A DNA stretch of 64,000 bases from an uncultured Clostridia bacterium (GTDB lineage Bacteria > Bacillota > Clostridia > Oscillospirales > Ruminococcaceae). A model generated the notes under the pieces. The model did no database searches. It saw only the letters and a list, made by a program, of their open reading frames with translations, and was not told where the DNA came from. Made by a program: the position numbers and the translations under genes. How positions within the stretch are numbered: position 1 is the first letter of the stretch; every line of letters starts with the position of its first letter. Shown one piece after another: positions 33,561 to 41,934 of this stretch. The DNA lies in NCBI GenBank assembly GCA_947383835.1, contig CANDEV010000006.1:1-64000 (forward strand), in the 5' to 3' direction.

Positions 33561-34056
33561 CGAATTAGCAGCCTCTCTAAGATATTTAAATCAGAGATAC
33601 ACTGCACCCTATCCTCAGGTCAAAGGTTTGTTGACAGATATTGGTACGGAAGAACTTGCACATATGGAAATAATTTCTGCAATACTTTATCAGCTTACAA
33701 AAAATCTTACTCCGGAGCAGATAAAGGAAAGCGGTTTTGACGCGTATTTTGTTGATCACACAACAGGAATTTATCCATCGTCAGCGGCGGGTGTACCATT
33801 CACAGCTGCCTATTTCCAATCTAAGGGGGATCCTGTTACGGATCTTGTTGAAGATCTTGCCGCAGAGCAGAAAGCCCGTGCAACTTATGAGAATATTCTT
33901 CGTCTGGCTGATGATCCCGATGTGCGCGACCCAATTAAATTCCTGCGTGAAAGGGAAATAGTTCACTTCCAACGCTTCGGCGAGGGCCTGCGAATAGTTC
34001 AAGATAATCTTAACTCCAAAAACTTTTATGCATTTAACCCGTCATTCGATAAATAA
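33541..34056 (+). pseudogene. cotJC: Manganese catalase / spore coat protein CotJC, 3' part cut off by the prophage
   Basis: The frame reads HLGGPDGELAASLRYLNQRY, then GTEELAHMEIISAILYQLTK and VEDLAAEQKARATYENILRL, ending FREREIVHF-like helices (KFLREREIVHFQRFGEGLRI). These are the metal-ligand Glu/His motifs of Mn-containing catalase-type CotJC. The N-terminal roughly 35 residues and the start are missing here; they should lie at the far end of the prophage. As it stands the gene is split. Prophage excision would restore it, as known for sigK with the skin element and spsM with SP-beta. A terminator follows at 34064. Confidence 0.9.
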
Positions 34057-34063
34057 AATTTTA

Positions 34064-34094
34064 CCGCTGCTTGGTTTTAAGCAGCGGTTTTTTT
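34064..34094 (+). terminator. Terminator after cotJC
   Basis: CCGCTGCTT (34064-34072) pairs with AAGCAGCGG (34079-34087), followed by TTTTTTT. A strong Rho-independent terminator. Confidence 0.9.
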
Positions 34095-34158
34095 GCAAAA
34101 ATAAAACGGCAGTCCATAACGTGAACGATGCCGTTAGATTTTTATGTGTACAATACGG

Positions 34159-34347
34159 TTATACAGCTCTTGTAACCTTTCCTGAACGGAGACATCTTGT
34201 GCATACATAAATATGCTTGGGAGTACCATTTACAATTGCCTTTACACGCTTAACGTTGGGCTTCCATGTTCTGTTGGAACGATGATGTGAGTGGGAAACC
34301 TGTATACCGAAAGTAACACCCTTTCCGCAAACTTCGCATTTTGCCAT
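34159..34347 (-). CDS. rpmB: 50S ribosomal protein L28
   Basis: 62 residues from MAKCEVCGKGVTFGIQVSHS (34347, GGAGGTGTAACCCC upstream). The zinc-binding CEVCGK and CTRC pairs make it the C+ form. It contains NRTWKPNVKRVKAIVNGTPK and ends CLRSGKVTRAV. Length is normal for L28. Monocistronic, with its own promoter at 34394-34422. Confidence 0.97.
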   Translation of the reverse strand: MAKCEVCGKGVTFGIQVSHSHHRSNRTWKPNVKRVKAIVNGTPKHIYVCTRCLRSGKVTRAV

Positions 34348-34393
34348 GGGGTTACACCTCCTTTTCAATATCTTGTTAAAAATCAACGCTTTT

Positions 34394-34422
34394 ATTTTAC
34401 CACAAAACAAAAAAAAATGCAA
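34394..34422 (-). promoter_or_regulatory. rpmB promoter
   Basis: On the minus strand TTGCAT (34422-34417), a 17-base T-rich spacer, TAAAAT (34399-34394). Confidence 0.6.
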
Positions 34423-34493
34423 TAGTTTTTTGAAAAAAATTTCTCAAAAACTAAAGTTTTTTTAAATTAATGCCAAAAATTCGGGAATAGTTC

Positions 34494-34522
34494 TTGTAAT
34501 TTGATTTAAAGTATAGTATAAT
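34494..34522 (+). promoter_or_regulatory. Promoter of the site-2 protease/scpAB cluster
   Basis: TTGTAA (34494-34499), 17 bases, TATAAT (34517-34522). The next gene in this direction is the site-2 protease. Confidence 0.6.
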
Positions 34523-34574
34523 AATATTATTAATGTTTGGAAGGAGACGTTTTGTTAATAAAACGTACATATAT

Positions 34575-35222
34575 ATGTTTGATAATAACAGAGTTATCGA
34601 AATAATTATTCATACTTTGATTTTATTTACGGCTTTTCCCATACATGAGTGCGCTCACGCATTTGCAGCACATCTTATGGGTGATGATACTGCAAAAAAT
34701 CAGGGAAGAATGACAATTAATCCCATTAAGCACCTTGACCTTTGGGGTACTATTTTAATGCTGTTTGCAGGATTTGGATGGGCAAAGCCTGTCCCAATAA
34801 ACCCCAATAATTTTAAGAACCGCAAGGTCGGTATGGCTTTGTCTTCTTTGGCGGGACCCGTTTCCAACCTTATATTGGCATATATTTCTACTATTTTATA
34901 CAAACTTACATTTATTGTCTTGGGACAGTATGCCGCAACCTTAGATTTTGTAGGTGTTTTTGCAACAATATTCTTATATGGCACATATCTTAACATTGGA
35001 CTGGCTGTGTTCAACCTGCTTCCTGTGCCGCCATTGGACGGTTCAAGGATTTTTACGTTGATATTTCCCGAAAAAACCTACTTTAAGATAATGAAGTACG
35101 AAAATGTTATTTTTGGTGTACTTTTTATAGCGGTATGGTTCGGGCTTTTGGACAAGCCTCTTGCGTTTCTGAGGTCAGGTGCAATAGATATTATGGATTT
35201 ACTTACAAGGTGGATATGGTGA
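34575..35222 (+). CDS. Site-2 protease family protein (peptidase M50)
   Basis: 215 residues from MFDNNRVIEIIIHTLILFTA (34575), a start that matches family N-termini; an earlier in-frame ATG at 34533 lies before the GGAAGGAG and is less likely. It is an integral-membrane zinc metalloprotease: HECAH (HExxH) in the first helix, WAKPVPINP, SLAGPVSNLILAYI and the second metal ligand in NLLPVPPLDGSRI. Four to five membrane helices. It is conserved next to scpA/scpB in Firmicutes, but its substrate is unknown. Confidence 0.93.
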   Translation: MFDNNRVIEIIIHTLILFTAFPIHECAHAFAAHLMGDDTAKNQGRMTINPIKHLDLWGTILMLFAGFGWAKPVPINPNNFKNRKVGMALSSLAGPVSNLILAYISTILYKLTFIVLGQYAATLDFVGVFATIFLYGTYLNIGLAVFNLLPVPPLDGSRIFTLIFPEKTYFKIMKYENVIFGVLFIAVWFGLLDKPLAFLRSGAIDIMDLLTRWIW

Positions 35223-35286
35223 TATGCGGAAATGCAATTATTGCCAAAAGTCAAACACATACTATAAATATATGGAGTAATTTTTA

Positions 35287-36033
35287 ATGGAACTTTCTTT
35301 TAAGCTGGAGGTGTTTGAGGGTCCTCTCGACCTTCTTCTGCACCTTATTTCAAAGCATAAGCTTAATATAAACGATATCCCAATTGTGGTGCTGTTGGAG
35401 CAGTATATGGAATATATTGACAGAATGTCTGAACAGAATATGGAAATAGCAGGGGAATTTCTTGAAATGGCTGCAAGACTGGTGTATATAAAAACTTTGT
35501 CGCTTCTTCCGAGACATGAGGAAGCAGAGCAGTTAAAAAAGGAATTGCAGGGCAGGCTCATCGAATATTCTCTCTGTAAAAAGGCGGCAGAGCTTATGCG
35601 GGAACGCTACATCGGCAATGTCAATGCTGTAAGAAAACCGCTTGCAATAGAATTTGACAACACATATTCTCTTATACACGACCCTGACGAGCTTTTGGAA
35701 GCCTATTCAAAGGTTCAGCAAAAGCCCAAGGAAGAGCAAATAAAAACCGAGGCGTTCAACACTATTGTAAAGAAGAAAATCGTTTCGGTAACTTCTAAAA
35801 TAATTTATGTTCTGCGGCATTTGTACAAATCGGGGAGTTGTCTTATGGAGGGTCTTTTTGACGGTATGACAAACCGTTCTGAAAGGGTAGCAACTTTCCT
35901 TGCGATATTGGAGCTTACAAAATCCGGCAGAATATGGCTCAATGACGACAACACGGTAATTACCTTTAATAAAAACCATAATAAAGAAGAAACGGCTGCC
36001 GAGCAAACTGAAACGGAGGTATCATATCAATGA
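35287..36033 (+). CDS. scpA: Segregation and condensation protein A
   Basis: 248 residues starting MELSFKLEVFEGPLDLLLHL, the kleisin N-terminal motif. The middle is helical (VLLEQYMEYIDRMSEQNMEI, AARLVYIKTLSLLPRHEEAE) and the C-terminal winged helix ends FLAILELTKSGRIWLNDDN. It bridges SMC heads with ScpB to form condensin. The stop overlaps the scpB start. Confidence 0.97.
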   Translation: MELSFKLEVFEGPLDLLLHLISKHKLNINDIPIVVLLEQYMEYIDRMSEQNMEIAGEFLEMAARLVYIKTLSLLPRHEEAEQLKKELQGRLIEYSLCKKAAELMRERYIGNVNAVRKPLAIEFDNTYSLIHDPDELLEAYSKVQQKPKEEQIKTEAFNTIVKKKIVSVTSKIIYVLRHLYKSGSCLMEGLFDGMTNRSERVATFLAILELTKSGRIWLNDDNTVITFNKNHNKEETAAEQTETEVSYQ

Positions 36034-36626
36034 AAATAAACGAGGGTATCTCTGTTGTCGAGGCAATACTTTTTGCACACGGAGAACCTATTGAAGCTGA
36101 AAAGCTGTGTGCTGCGGCAGGAATAGAGGAGGATACTCTTATAAAGCTTATACAGCTTTTGGGAGACAGATATGAGGCAGATGAAAGCGCTCTGACTGTT
36201 ATGAAGCTTGGAAACAGTTACCAGCTTGCGGTAAAGGCGGATTTTATAGATTACGTAAGGGCAGCTTTAGAGACAAAGAAGAATACGCCTCTTTCTCCAG
36301 CGGCAATGGAGGTACTTACCATAATCGCCTACAATCAGCCAGTAACTAAGGGCTTTGTGGAGCATATAAGAGGTATAGACAGTTCAAGTGTGGTAAATTC
36401 CCTTGTAGAAAAAAATCTGCTTGAAGAAGCGGGACGGCTGGACGTTCCCGGAAAACCTATTGCATACAGGACTACCCCTGCGTTTTTGAGGTGCTTCCAG
36501 CTTACATCCATAGACGACCTGCCGCCGCTGCCAAATTCCGAGGGACAGGTAAGCTTTGACGAGATACTTATTTCAAAGAATGACGCGGAAAAAGCTGCGG
36601 AAGACAATGTATCTGAACAAAAGTAA
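36030..36626 (+). CDS. scpB: Segregation and condensation protein B
   Basis: 198 residues with tandem winged helices: VVEAILFAHGEPIEAEKLCA, AAMEVLTIIAYNQPVTKGFV then EHIRGIDSSSVVNSLVEKNL, and GRLDVPGKPIAYRTTPAFLR. It binds ScpA as a dimer in the SMC complex. ATGA overlap with scpA ensures coupled translation. Confidence 0.97.
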   Translation: MKINEGISVVEAILFAHGEPIEAEKLCAAAGIEEDTLIKLIQLLGDRYEADESALTVMKLGNSYQLAVKADFIDYVRAALETKKNTPLSPAAMEVLTIIAYNQPVTKGFVEHIRGIDSSSVVNSLVEKNLLEEAGRLDVPGKPIAYRTTPAFLRCFQLTSIDDLPPLPNSEGQVSFDEILISKNDAEKAAEDNVSEQK

Positions 36627-36658
36627 TTTTTTGTACAGCAAAGGAATTGATATGAAAG

Positions 36659-37423
36659 GTGGACTGCGTATTGACAGCATTGATCATAATAGGTATAATT
36701 ATTATGCTGGTTGTTTTTCTTCTGAACATCAGACTTCGGGCTGAGATCAAATTTTACGGCGGAAAGCTTGATTTTAAGGTGAAGTACCTGTTTTTTACTA
36801 TTTTTCCCCTTAAGAAAAAAAGTGGTAAGCCCAAAAAGAAAATTCCGCCGTCTAAAGAAAAAGCTCCCCAAAGCGCCGTGAAAAGCTATTCCGAGGAAGA
36901 ATCTTATACGATAACCAAGGCTGAGATAATGGCTGCTAAAATGGATGCTGCCCGAATTGAAGCGGAAGCAGAGGAAAAAGCTCAGGAGTCCGAAAAAAGC
37001 AAGGAAAAGCTTTCTGAAAAAATTGATAAGCTTACAGACCTTATCGAAAAGGCAAAAATCATTTGGTCGTCATCAAAAAAAGGACTTAAACGTATTTTTA
37101 AGCACATAAACATTGACGGAATAGTTATTGATTTTGTTATTGCCGATGGGGACGCGTACGATACGGCAATGAAGTACGGAACAGTAAATGCCGTTACATA
37201 TAATGCAATAAACGCAATTCGTTTTTTATTTTCGGTTACGATAAAAACCGTTGATATAATTTGCGACTTTGATGGAGCGAAATCAAGCTACGACGGTGAA
37301 GTAAAGGTGACTTTACGTCCTGCAGTTATATTTTCGGCGGCGTTTTCAATACTTGCCGGATTAATAAAAAATTACAGTAAGCTTACGGGAAAACAAAATT
37401 CTCAAAAGGCTGTAACAACATAA
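36659..37423 (+). CDS. DUF2953 membrane-anchored protein
   Basis: 254 residues from GTG 36659 (MDCVLTALIIIGIIIMLVVF) with AAAGGTG upstream. One N-terminal membrane helix, then a beta region (LRAEIKFYGGKLDFKVKYLF), a long charged coiled-coil loop (about 60-135) and the DUF2953 core (FKHINIDGIVIDFVIADGDA, YDTAMKYGTVNAVTYNAINA). In Bacilli and Clostridia this gene lies directly before ytfJ in the sporulation-linked cluster. The function is unknown; it is often encoded with the spore protein YtfJ. Confidence 0.88.
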   Translation: MDCVLTALIIIGIIIMLVVFLLNIRLRAEIKFYGGKLDFKVKYLFFTIFPLKKKSGKPKKKIPPSKEKAPQSAVKSYSEEESYTITKAEIMAAKMDAARIEAEAEEKAQESEKSKEKLSEKIDKLTDLIEKAKIIWSSSKKGLKRIFKHINIDGIVIDFVIADGDAYDTAMKYGTVNAVTYNAINAIRFLFSVTIKTVDIICDFDGAKSSYDGEVKVTLRPAVIFSAAFSILAGLIKNYSKLTGKQNSQKAVTT

Positions 37424-37436
37424 AAGGAGAAAAAAT

Positions 37437-37901
37437 ATGGATACAAAGGTAAAAGATTTAGTTTCATCGGCAATAGGTCAGATACACGAGCTTTCGGACG
37501 CTGACACAATAATAGGCGAGCCTATTAAAATTGACGGGAATATCACTATAATTCCCGTTTCAAAGGTTTCCTACGGATTTGCGGCAGGTGGTTCCGACTT
37601 GCCTTCAAAAAATGAAAAGGAAATTTTCGGAGGTGGAAGCGGAGGCGGAGTTTCCATTCAGCCTCTGGCGTTTATCGTTATTTCAAACGGAGATGTAAGA
37701 CTCCTTGAGCTTGGTTCGGGAAACTCCCCAACAAACGCTATTATTAACGCTGTTCCGGATCTGTTCACAAAGATACAGTCAATGTTTTCAAAAAAGAAGA
37801 AACCGGAAGATGATGCAGGTATAATTGCCGAGGAAGAAATTTCCGCAGAAGAGCCGGAGATCGAAGAGGTGGAAATTAACACTGACGGTTTTGATTTCTA
37901 A
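37437..37901 (+). CDS. ytfJ: Sporulation protein YtfJ (GerW family)
   Basis: 154 residues, MDTKVKDLVSSAIGQIHELS, GEPIKIDGNITIIPVSKVSY, a Gly-rich stretch (GGGSGGGVSIQPLAFIVISN), VRLLELG and a C-terminal acidic tail. This is the YtfJ/GerW spore protein pattern; B. subtilis YtfJ localises to the forespore and affects germination. AAAAGGAGAA precedes the ATG. It supports a spore-forming host. Confidence 0.93.
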   Translation: MDTKVKDLVSSAIGQIHELSDADTIIGEPIKIDGNITIIPVSKVSYGFAAGGSDLPSKNEKEIFGGGSGGGVSIQPLAFIVISNGDVRLLELGSGNSPTNAIINAVPDLFTKIQSMFSKKKKPEDDAGIIAEEEISAEEPEIEEVEINTDGFDF

Positions 37902-37971
37902 TTAAATTTTGAAATAATTGCGCATAATGCTCCATAAAATATCATTATGAATTTTATATTCGGAGGTATTT

Positions 37972-39114
37972 ATGAAGAGAAAAGTTATATGCACAATTAT
38001 TTCGGCAGCAATGCTGATTTTAATCGCACCAAACGTAAACGCTGTTTCGTTGTCAGGAATTTCCGCAAAGGCTTCTATTATAATAGACGCACAGAGCGGT
38101 AAAGTCATTGCGGGAAAAAATGAGTATGAAAAGCTTCCAATGGCAAGTACTACCAAAATAATGACAACTTTGATGCTTCTTGAAAGCGGAGGGCTTGACG
38201 AAGAATTTAAGGTGGACAACAGCGCTATTATGGTTGAAGGCTCCTCAATGGGTCTTGGCGAAGACGATATCGTTACAAAGCGTGCGCTTTGCTACGGCAT
38301 GATGCTGCCTTCGGGCAACGACGCCGCAAACGAAACGGCTGTACTTCTTGGCGGAAGTGCGGAAAAATTTGCCGCAATGATGAATGAAAAAGCGGTTCAG
38401 CTTGGATTGAACGACACTCATTTTGTTACGCCGTCAGGACTTCATGACAATAATCACTACTCCACTGCTTATGATATGGCTAAGCTTACCGCAGAAGCTT
38501 TGAAAAATGAAACGTTCAGAGAAATATGCGGTACAAAAAGCATAAAGATGACGTTTGGCAATCCGCCTTATGAAAGGTGGCTTGTGAACACAAACAAGCT
38601 GCTGACTCTTTATGACGGCTGCATTGGCGTAAAAACAGGCTTTACCGACGAAGCCGGACGTTGTCTTATCTCCGCTGCTGAAAAGAACGGAGTAACTCTT
38701 ATATGCGTTACTTTGAACGCTCCGAACGACTGGAACGATCATATAAGAATGTACGATTACGGGTTTTCTGTGACTGAAAGCCGCAGTGCAGATTTTGACT
38801 TTTCAGATCTGTATGTTGACGTTGCAGGCGGAGATACCGATATGGTAAAGGTTGCTCCCGCTGATGTTCCGACTTATACTATTGTTAATGGGGAAATCCC
38901 TGAAATGTCATATAAGGTGACTCTTAACAAGTTCATTTATGCGCCTGTAGCAAAAGGCAGAAAAGCGGGTATCATTGAATTTTACTCTGGAAACAAGCTT
39001 ATCATGACAACGGAGCTTACTGCGGAAAACGGCTGTGGAGCTGTAATTGAAGAATATAAACCCAAATGGTACGAAATAATTGTTGAATGGTTTAAAGGAC
39101 TTATTAAATCCTAA
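37972..39114 (+). CDS. D-alanyl-D-alanine carboxypeptidase (DacF-like)
   Basis: 380 residues with a signal peptide (MKRKVICTIISAAMLILIAP, cleaved near NAVS). Penicillin-binding motifs are ASTTKIMT (SxxK nucleophile), PSGNDAANET (SxN) and GVKTGFTDEAGR (KTG). The last 130 residues are the PBP5-type C-terminal beta domain and an amphipathic anchor (YEIIVEWFKGLIKS). It trims peptidoglycan stem pentapeptides at the outer membrane face. In this neighbourhood it corresponds to the sporulation-associated DacF/DacB group. Confidence 0.93.
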   Translation: MKRKVICTIISAAMLILIAPNVNAVSLSGISAKASIIIDAQSGKVIAGKNEYEKLPMASTTKIMTTLMLLESGGLDEEFKVDNSAIMVEGSSMGLGEDDIVTKRALCYGMMLPSGNDAANETAVLLGGSAEKFAAMMNEKAVQLGLNDTHFVTPSGLHDNNHYSTAYDMAKLTAEALKNETFREICGTKSIKMTFGNPPYERWLVNTNKLLTLYDGCIGVKTGFTDEAGRCLISAAEKNGVTLICVTLNAPNDWNDHIRMYDYGFSVTESRSADFDFSDLYVDVAGGDTDMVKVAPADVPTYTIVNGEIPEMSYKVTLNKFIYAPVAKGRKAGIIEFYSGNKLIMTTELTAENGCGAVIEEYKPKWYEIIVEWFKGLIKS

Positions 39115-39123
39115 TTTTAAATT

Positions 39124-39195
39124 AAAAAAGTGTATGCAAAAAATCTGCGTAAAATCACATATATATGCTTTCGCTTGATTTTTTGCACACTTTTT
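39124..39195. terminator. Long inverted repeat / bidirectional terminator
   Basis: AAAAAGTGT...GCAAAAAATC (39124-39145) and GATTTTTTGCACACTTTTT (39177-39195) form a stem of about 19 bp with one or two mismatches and T-runs on both strands. It lies between the carboxypeptidase and rluB. Confidence 0.65.
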
Positions 39196-39223
39196 AATTT
39201 GATGTCAATATTAAAGGAGAATT

Positions 39224-39952
39224 ATGGAAAAGACAAGACTGCAAAAAATTATAGCCGAAAATGGAGTATGCTCCCGCAGAAAGGCAGAGGAGCTTATACG
39301 TCAGGGCTGCGTAAAGGTAAACGGACGAACGGCAAAATTAGGAGACGGCGCTTCATCAAACGATGTTATTACTGTAAACGGTGAACGGCTTCGTATGCCA
39401 AAAAAAAGAGAGAAATATTATCTTATGCTGAACAAACCCAGAGGGTATGTTACAACAATGTCCGACGAGCTTGACAGGCGGTGCGTTACCGAGCTTTTGG
39501 AGGATTTCCCCGAAAGGGTATACCCTGTAGGCAGATTGGACAGAAATTCAGAGGGTTTGCTGCTGTTTACAAATGACGGTAAGTTTGCAAATGATATTAT
39601 GCACCCCAGCAGGCACGTTTCAAAAACCTACCGTGTAACTATACGTCCCTCGGTAAGCGACGATCAGCTTGCACAGCTTTCAGCAGGAGTTATGATAGAC
39701 GGACGTAAAACCATGCCCGCAACAGTAAATGTTCTTTCACAGGAGCAGGGCAGGGCAGTACTGCAAATTGTTATACGGGAGGGCAGAAACCGCCAGATAA
39801 GAAAGATGTGCGAGGCTGTCGGTCTTGATGTCGCCCGGCTTAAAAGGACGGCGATCGGACCGCTGCGGCTCGGTATGCTGAAACCCGGTACTTACCGTGA
39901 ATTGACTTCCGAGGAGCTGCGGGCAATAAGGAGTGCAGTCGGAGATAAGTAG
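39224..39952 (+). CDS. rluB: Ribosomal large subunit pseudouridine synthase B
   Basis: 242 residues. An N-terminal S4 RNA-binding domain (RLQKIIAENGVCSRRKAEEL, IRQGCVKVNG) is followed by the RsuA/RluB catalytic domain with YPVGRLDRNSEGLLLFTNDG (catalytic Asp in GRLD) and REGRNRQIRKMCEAVGLDVA. It should isomerise a uridine in 23S rRNA. AAAGGAGAATT precedes the ATG. Confidence 0.95.
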   Translation: MEKTRLQKIIAENGVCSRRKAEELIRQGCVKVNGRTAKLGDGASSNDVITVNGERLRMPKKREKYYLMLNKPRGYVTTMSDELDRRCVTELLEDFPERVYPVGRLDRNSEGLLLFTNDGKFANDIMHPSRHVSKTYRVTIRPSVSDDQLAQLSAGVMIDGRKTMPATVNVLSQEQGRAVLQIVIREGRNRQIRKMCEAVGLDVARLKRTAIGPLRLGMLKPGTYRELTSEELRAIRSAVGDK

Positions 39953-40024
39953 TTTTGAAATGTTAATTAATTTGGAAAAAGTGTGAACTTTTTGAAAAAA
40001 ACAGAAAAAAATATTGTTATTATC

Positions 40025-40053
40025 TTGTCAAAGTTGAAAAAGTGTAGTATAAT
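40025..40053 (+). promoter_or_regulatory. Promoter of the carboxyltransferase operon
   Basis: TTGTCA (40025-40030), a 17-base spacer and TATAAT (40048-40053), about 40 bases before the first start codon. Confidence 0.75.
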
Positions 40054-40094
40054 TATTGTGGTTTATTTTTAATTATCGAACGGAGGAACCTTAT

Positions 40095-41462
40095 ATGATG
40101 ACTGAAAGCCAGAAGGCTAAATTCAATGAGTATAAGTCGTTTTCTGCGGCAGGCTGTCAAAGCGCAGCTGCAAAACGTCTTTCAGAGCTGTTTGACGGCG
40201 GTGAGTTCACTGAGCTTGACGCTGCTGTTATGAACGGAGACTCTCCTGCAGGAGTTATTACCGCATATGGATATGTGGACGGAAGTCCCGTTTATGCATT
40301 TTCACAGGATAGAACAGTAAAAAGCGGCGCTGTGAACAGCCGTCATGCCGCTAAGGTTTGTAAAGTATTTGACCTTGCTTCACGTTCGGGAGTTCCGGTT
40401 GTGGGAATTTACGATTCGGACGGAGCATTTATTGACGACGGAGCAGAGGCTATCAAAGCTTACAGTGATATTCTGATGTGGACAAGTAACCTTTCGGGTG
40501 TTGTTCCTCAGATATCTGTTGTTGCAGGCGTTTGTGCAGGAAGCGCGGCGTTGGCTGCTTGCTCTGCGGACTTTGTTGTCATCACCGATGACGGGGAGCT
40601 GTACACTTCTCCCGCTAAGAATATAAAAGGAGAGGATGCATGTAAGAACGGTACTGCGGCTATCTGCACAAAGGACGATAAAGAAGCAATGGAAGCTGTT
40701 AAAAAGCTTGTGGCTATGCTTCCTGCAAACAACATTTCCGCTGCGCCAATGTTTGAGTTTTCCGAGACAGGTGCTGCTGTAAGCGGTACTGCGGAAGATA
40801 TTGCAAAAGCTGTTGCCGATTCAGACAGCGTTATTGAATTGTCGGCAGACTTTGGTAAGGCGGCATATACTGCTATGGCAACTCTCGGCGGATCTGCTGT
40901 GGGAATTGCAGCTACAAATAAAACTGCTGATAAGCTTACTTCCGATGACTGCGCTAAGCTTGCAAGATTTGTAAGAACTTGCGACGCATTTTCAATACCT
41001 GTACTTACATTTATTGATACCGAGGGCTTTGACTGTGATGTTTGCGTACGTGACATGGCTAAGATATCGGGCGTGTACGCTGAAGCTACCTCTCTTAAGG
41101 TCTCCGTTGTTATCGGTAAGGCTTACGGCGCGGCTATGGCTGCCTTCGGTGCAGGAAACGCTGATGTTACTTATGCTTATCCCGAGGCTGTTATTGCTCC
41201 TATTGCACCTGTTGCTGCTGTTGAATTTTTGTGGCATGACAAACTCAAGGGAGCTTCAGACCTTACAGCGGAAAGAAACAAGCTTGCTGAACAATATGCG
41301 GACGAGAACGCATCCGCTTTCGAGGCTGCTGCAAAGGGCTGCGTTGATGATATTGTCACAGCAGAAGAGGCAAGAGCGAAAATTCTTGCTGTTATTGAAT
41401 TGATGAACGGCAAAAGAATGACAAAGCGTTTGCCTAAGAAGCACAGTAATATGCCTTTTTAG
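40095..41462 (+). CDS. Carboxyltransferase-domain protein (12S/MmdA-like, divergent)
   Basis: 455 residues from MMTESQKAKFNEYKSFSAAG (40095, CGGAGGAACC upstream). It has the two crotonase-like halves of biotin-dependent acyl-CoA carboxyltransferases: FSQDRTVKSGAVNSRHAAKV, VVPQISVVAGVCAGSAALAA, and in the second half AYTAMATLGGSAVGIAAT, LTFIDTEGFDCDVCVRDMAK and KAYGAAMAAFGAGNADVTY. The usual GGARIQEG loop is replaced by SDGAFIDDG and the protein is about 60 residues shorter than MmdA/12S. The acyl-CoA substrate is therefore uncertain. It probably exchanges CO2 with the biotin carrier encoded next. Confidence 0.85.
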   Translation: MMTESQKAKFNEYKSFSAAGCQSAAAKRLSELFDGGEFTELDAAVMNGDSPAGVITAYGYVDGSPVYAFSQDRTVKSGAVNSRHAAKVCKVFDLASRSGVPVVGIYDSDGAFIDDGAEAIKAYSDILMWTSNLSGVVPQISVVAGVCAGSAALAACSADFVVITDDGELYTSPAKNIKGEDACKNGTAAICTKDDKEAMEAVKKLVAMLPANNISAAPMFEFSETGAAVSGTAEDIAKAVADSDSVIELSADFGKAAYTAMATLGGSAVGIAATNKTADKLTSDDCAKLARFVRTCDAFSIPVLTFIDTEGFDCDVCVRDMAKISGVYAEATSLKVSVVIGKAYGAAMAAFGAGNADVTYAYPEAVIAPIAPVAAVEFLWHDKLKGASDLTAERNKLAEQYADENASAFEAAAKGCVDDIVTAEEARAKILAVIELMNGKRMTKRLPKKHSNMPF

Positions 41463-41475
41463 AGGCAAAGGAATC

Positions 41476-41510
41476 AGAAGCAAGAGGCAGGAATATTTTT
41501 TCTTGCTTCT
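41476..41510 (+). promoter_or_regulatory. Intercistronic stem-loop
   Basis: AGAAGCAAGA (41476-41485) pairs with TCTTGCTTCT (41501-41510). No T-run follows, so it is more likely an mRNA-stabilising or processing hairpin between the carboxyltransferase and biotin carrier genes than a full terminator. Confidence 0.5.
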
Positions 41511-41555
41511 TGAGGTGTATATTTTGTAAATTTTTAAGAAATGGTGGTATACGTT

Positions 41556-41915
41556 ATGAAAAGATTTAATATTACAGTAAACGGCAAAGCTTATGATGTG
41601 GCTGTTGAGGAGGTTGGGGCAGACTCTGCACCTGCGGCGGCTACTCCCGCACAGACTGCTGCTCCTGCCGCTGCACCCGTTCCCGCTGCTGCTCCGGCAG
41701 GAGGAACTGCTGTAAAGGCTCCTATGCCCGGAAATATTCTGGAAGTTAAGGTAAATCCCGGCGACACAGTTGCCGAGGGTCAGGTACTTATGGTTCTTGA
41801 AGCTATGAAAATGGAAAACGATATTGTTGCTCCCAAGGCGGGAACGGTTGCTTCCGTAAACGTGAAGAAAGGCGACAGCGTAAACCGTGACGACCTTCTT
41901 GCTTCTATTCAGTAA
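41556..41915 (+). CDS. Biotin carboxyl carrier protein (1.3S-like)
   Basis: 119 residues from MKRFNITVNGKAYDVAVEEV (41556). A flexible Pro/Ala linker (about 30-55) is followed by the biotinyl domain with LMVLEAMKMENDIVAPKAGT; the Lys in EAMKMEN is the biotinylation site. Size and layout match the 1.3S carrier of transcarboxylase and the detached carrier of decarboxylase pumps. It shuttles carboxybiotin between the two flanking carboxyltransferases. Confidence 0.95.
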   Translation: MKRFNITVNGKAYDVAVEEVGADSAPAAATPAQTAAPAAAPVPAAAPAGGTAVKAPMPGNILEVKVNPGDTVAEGQVLMVLEAMKMENDIVAPKAGTVASVNVKKGDSVNRDDLLASIQ

Positions 41916-41934
41916 TTGAGAAAGGTTGATTGAA

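Noticed and set aside
39124..39195. Riboswitch before rluB
   Set aside because: The structure is a simple symmetrical stem with T-runs on both strands, better explained as a bidirectional terminator.
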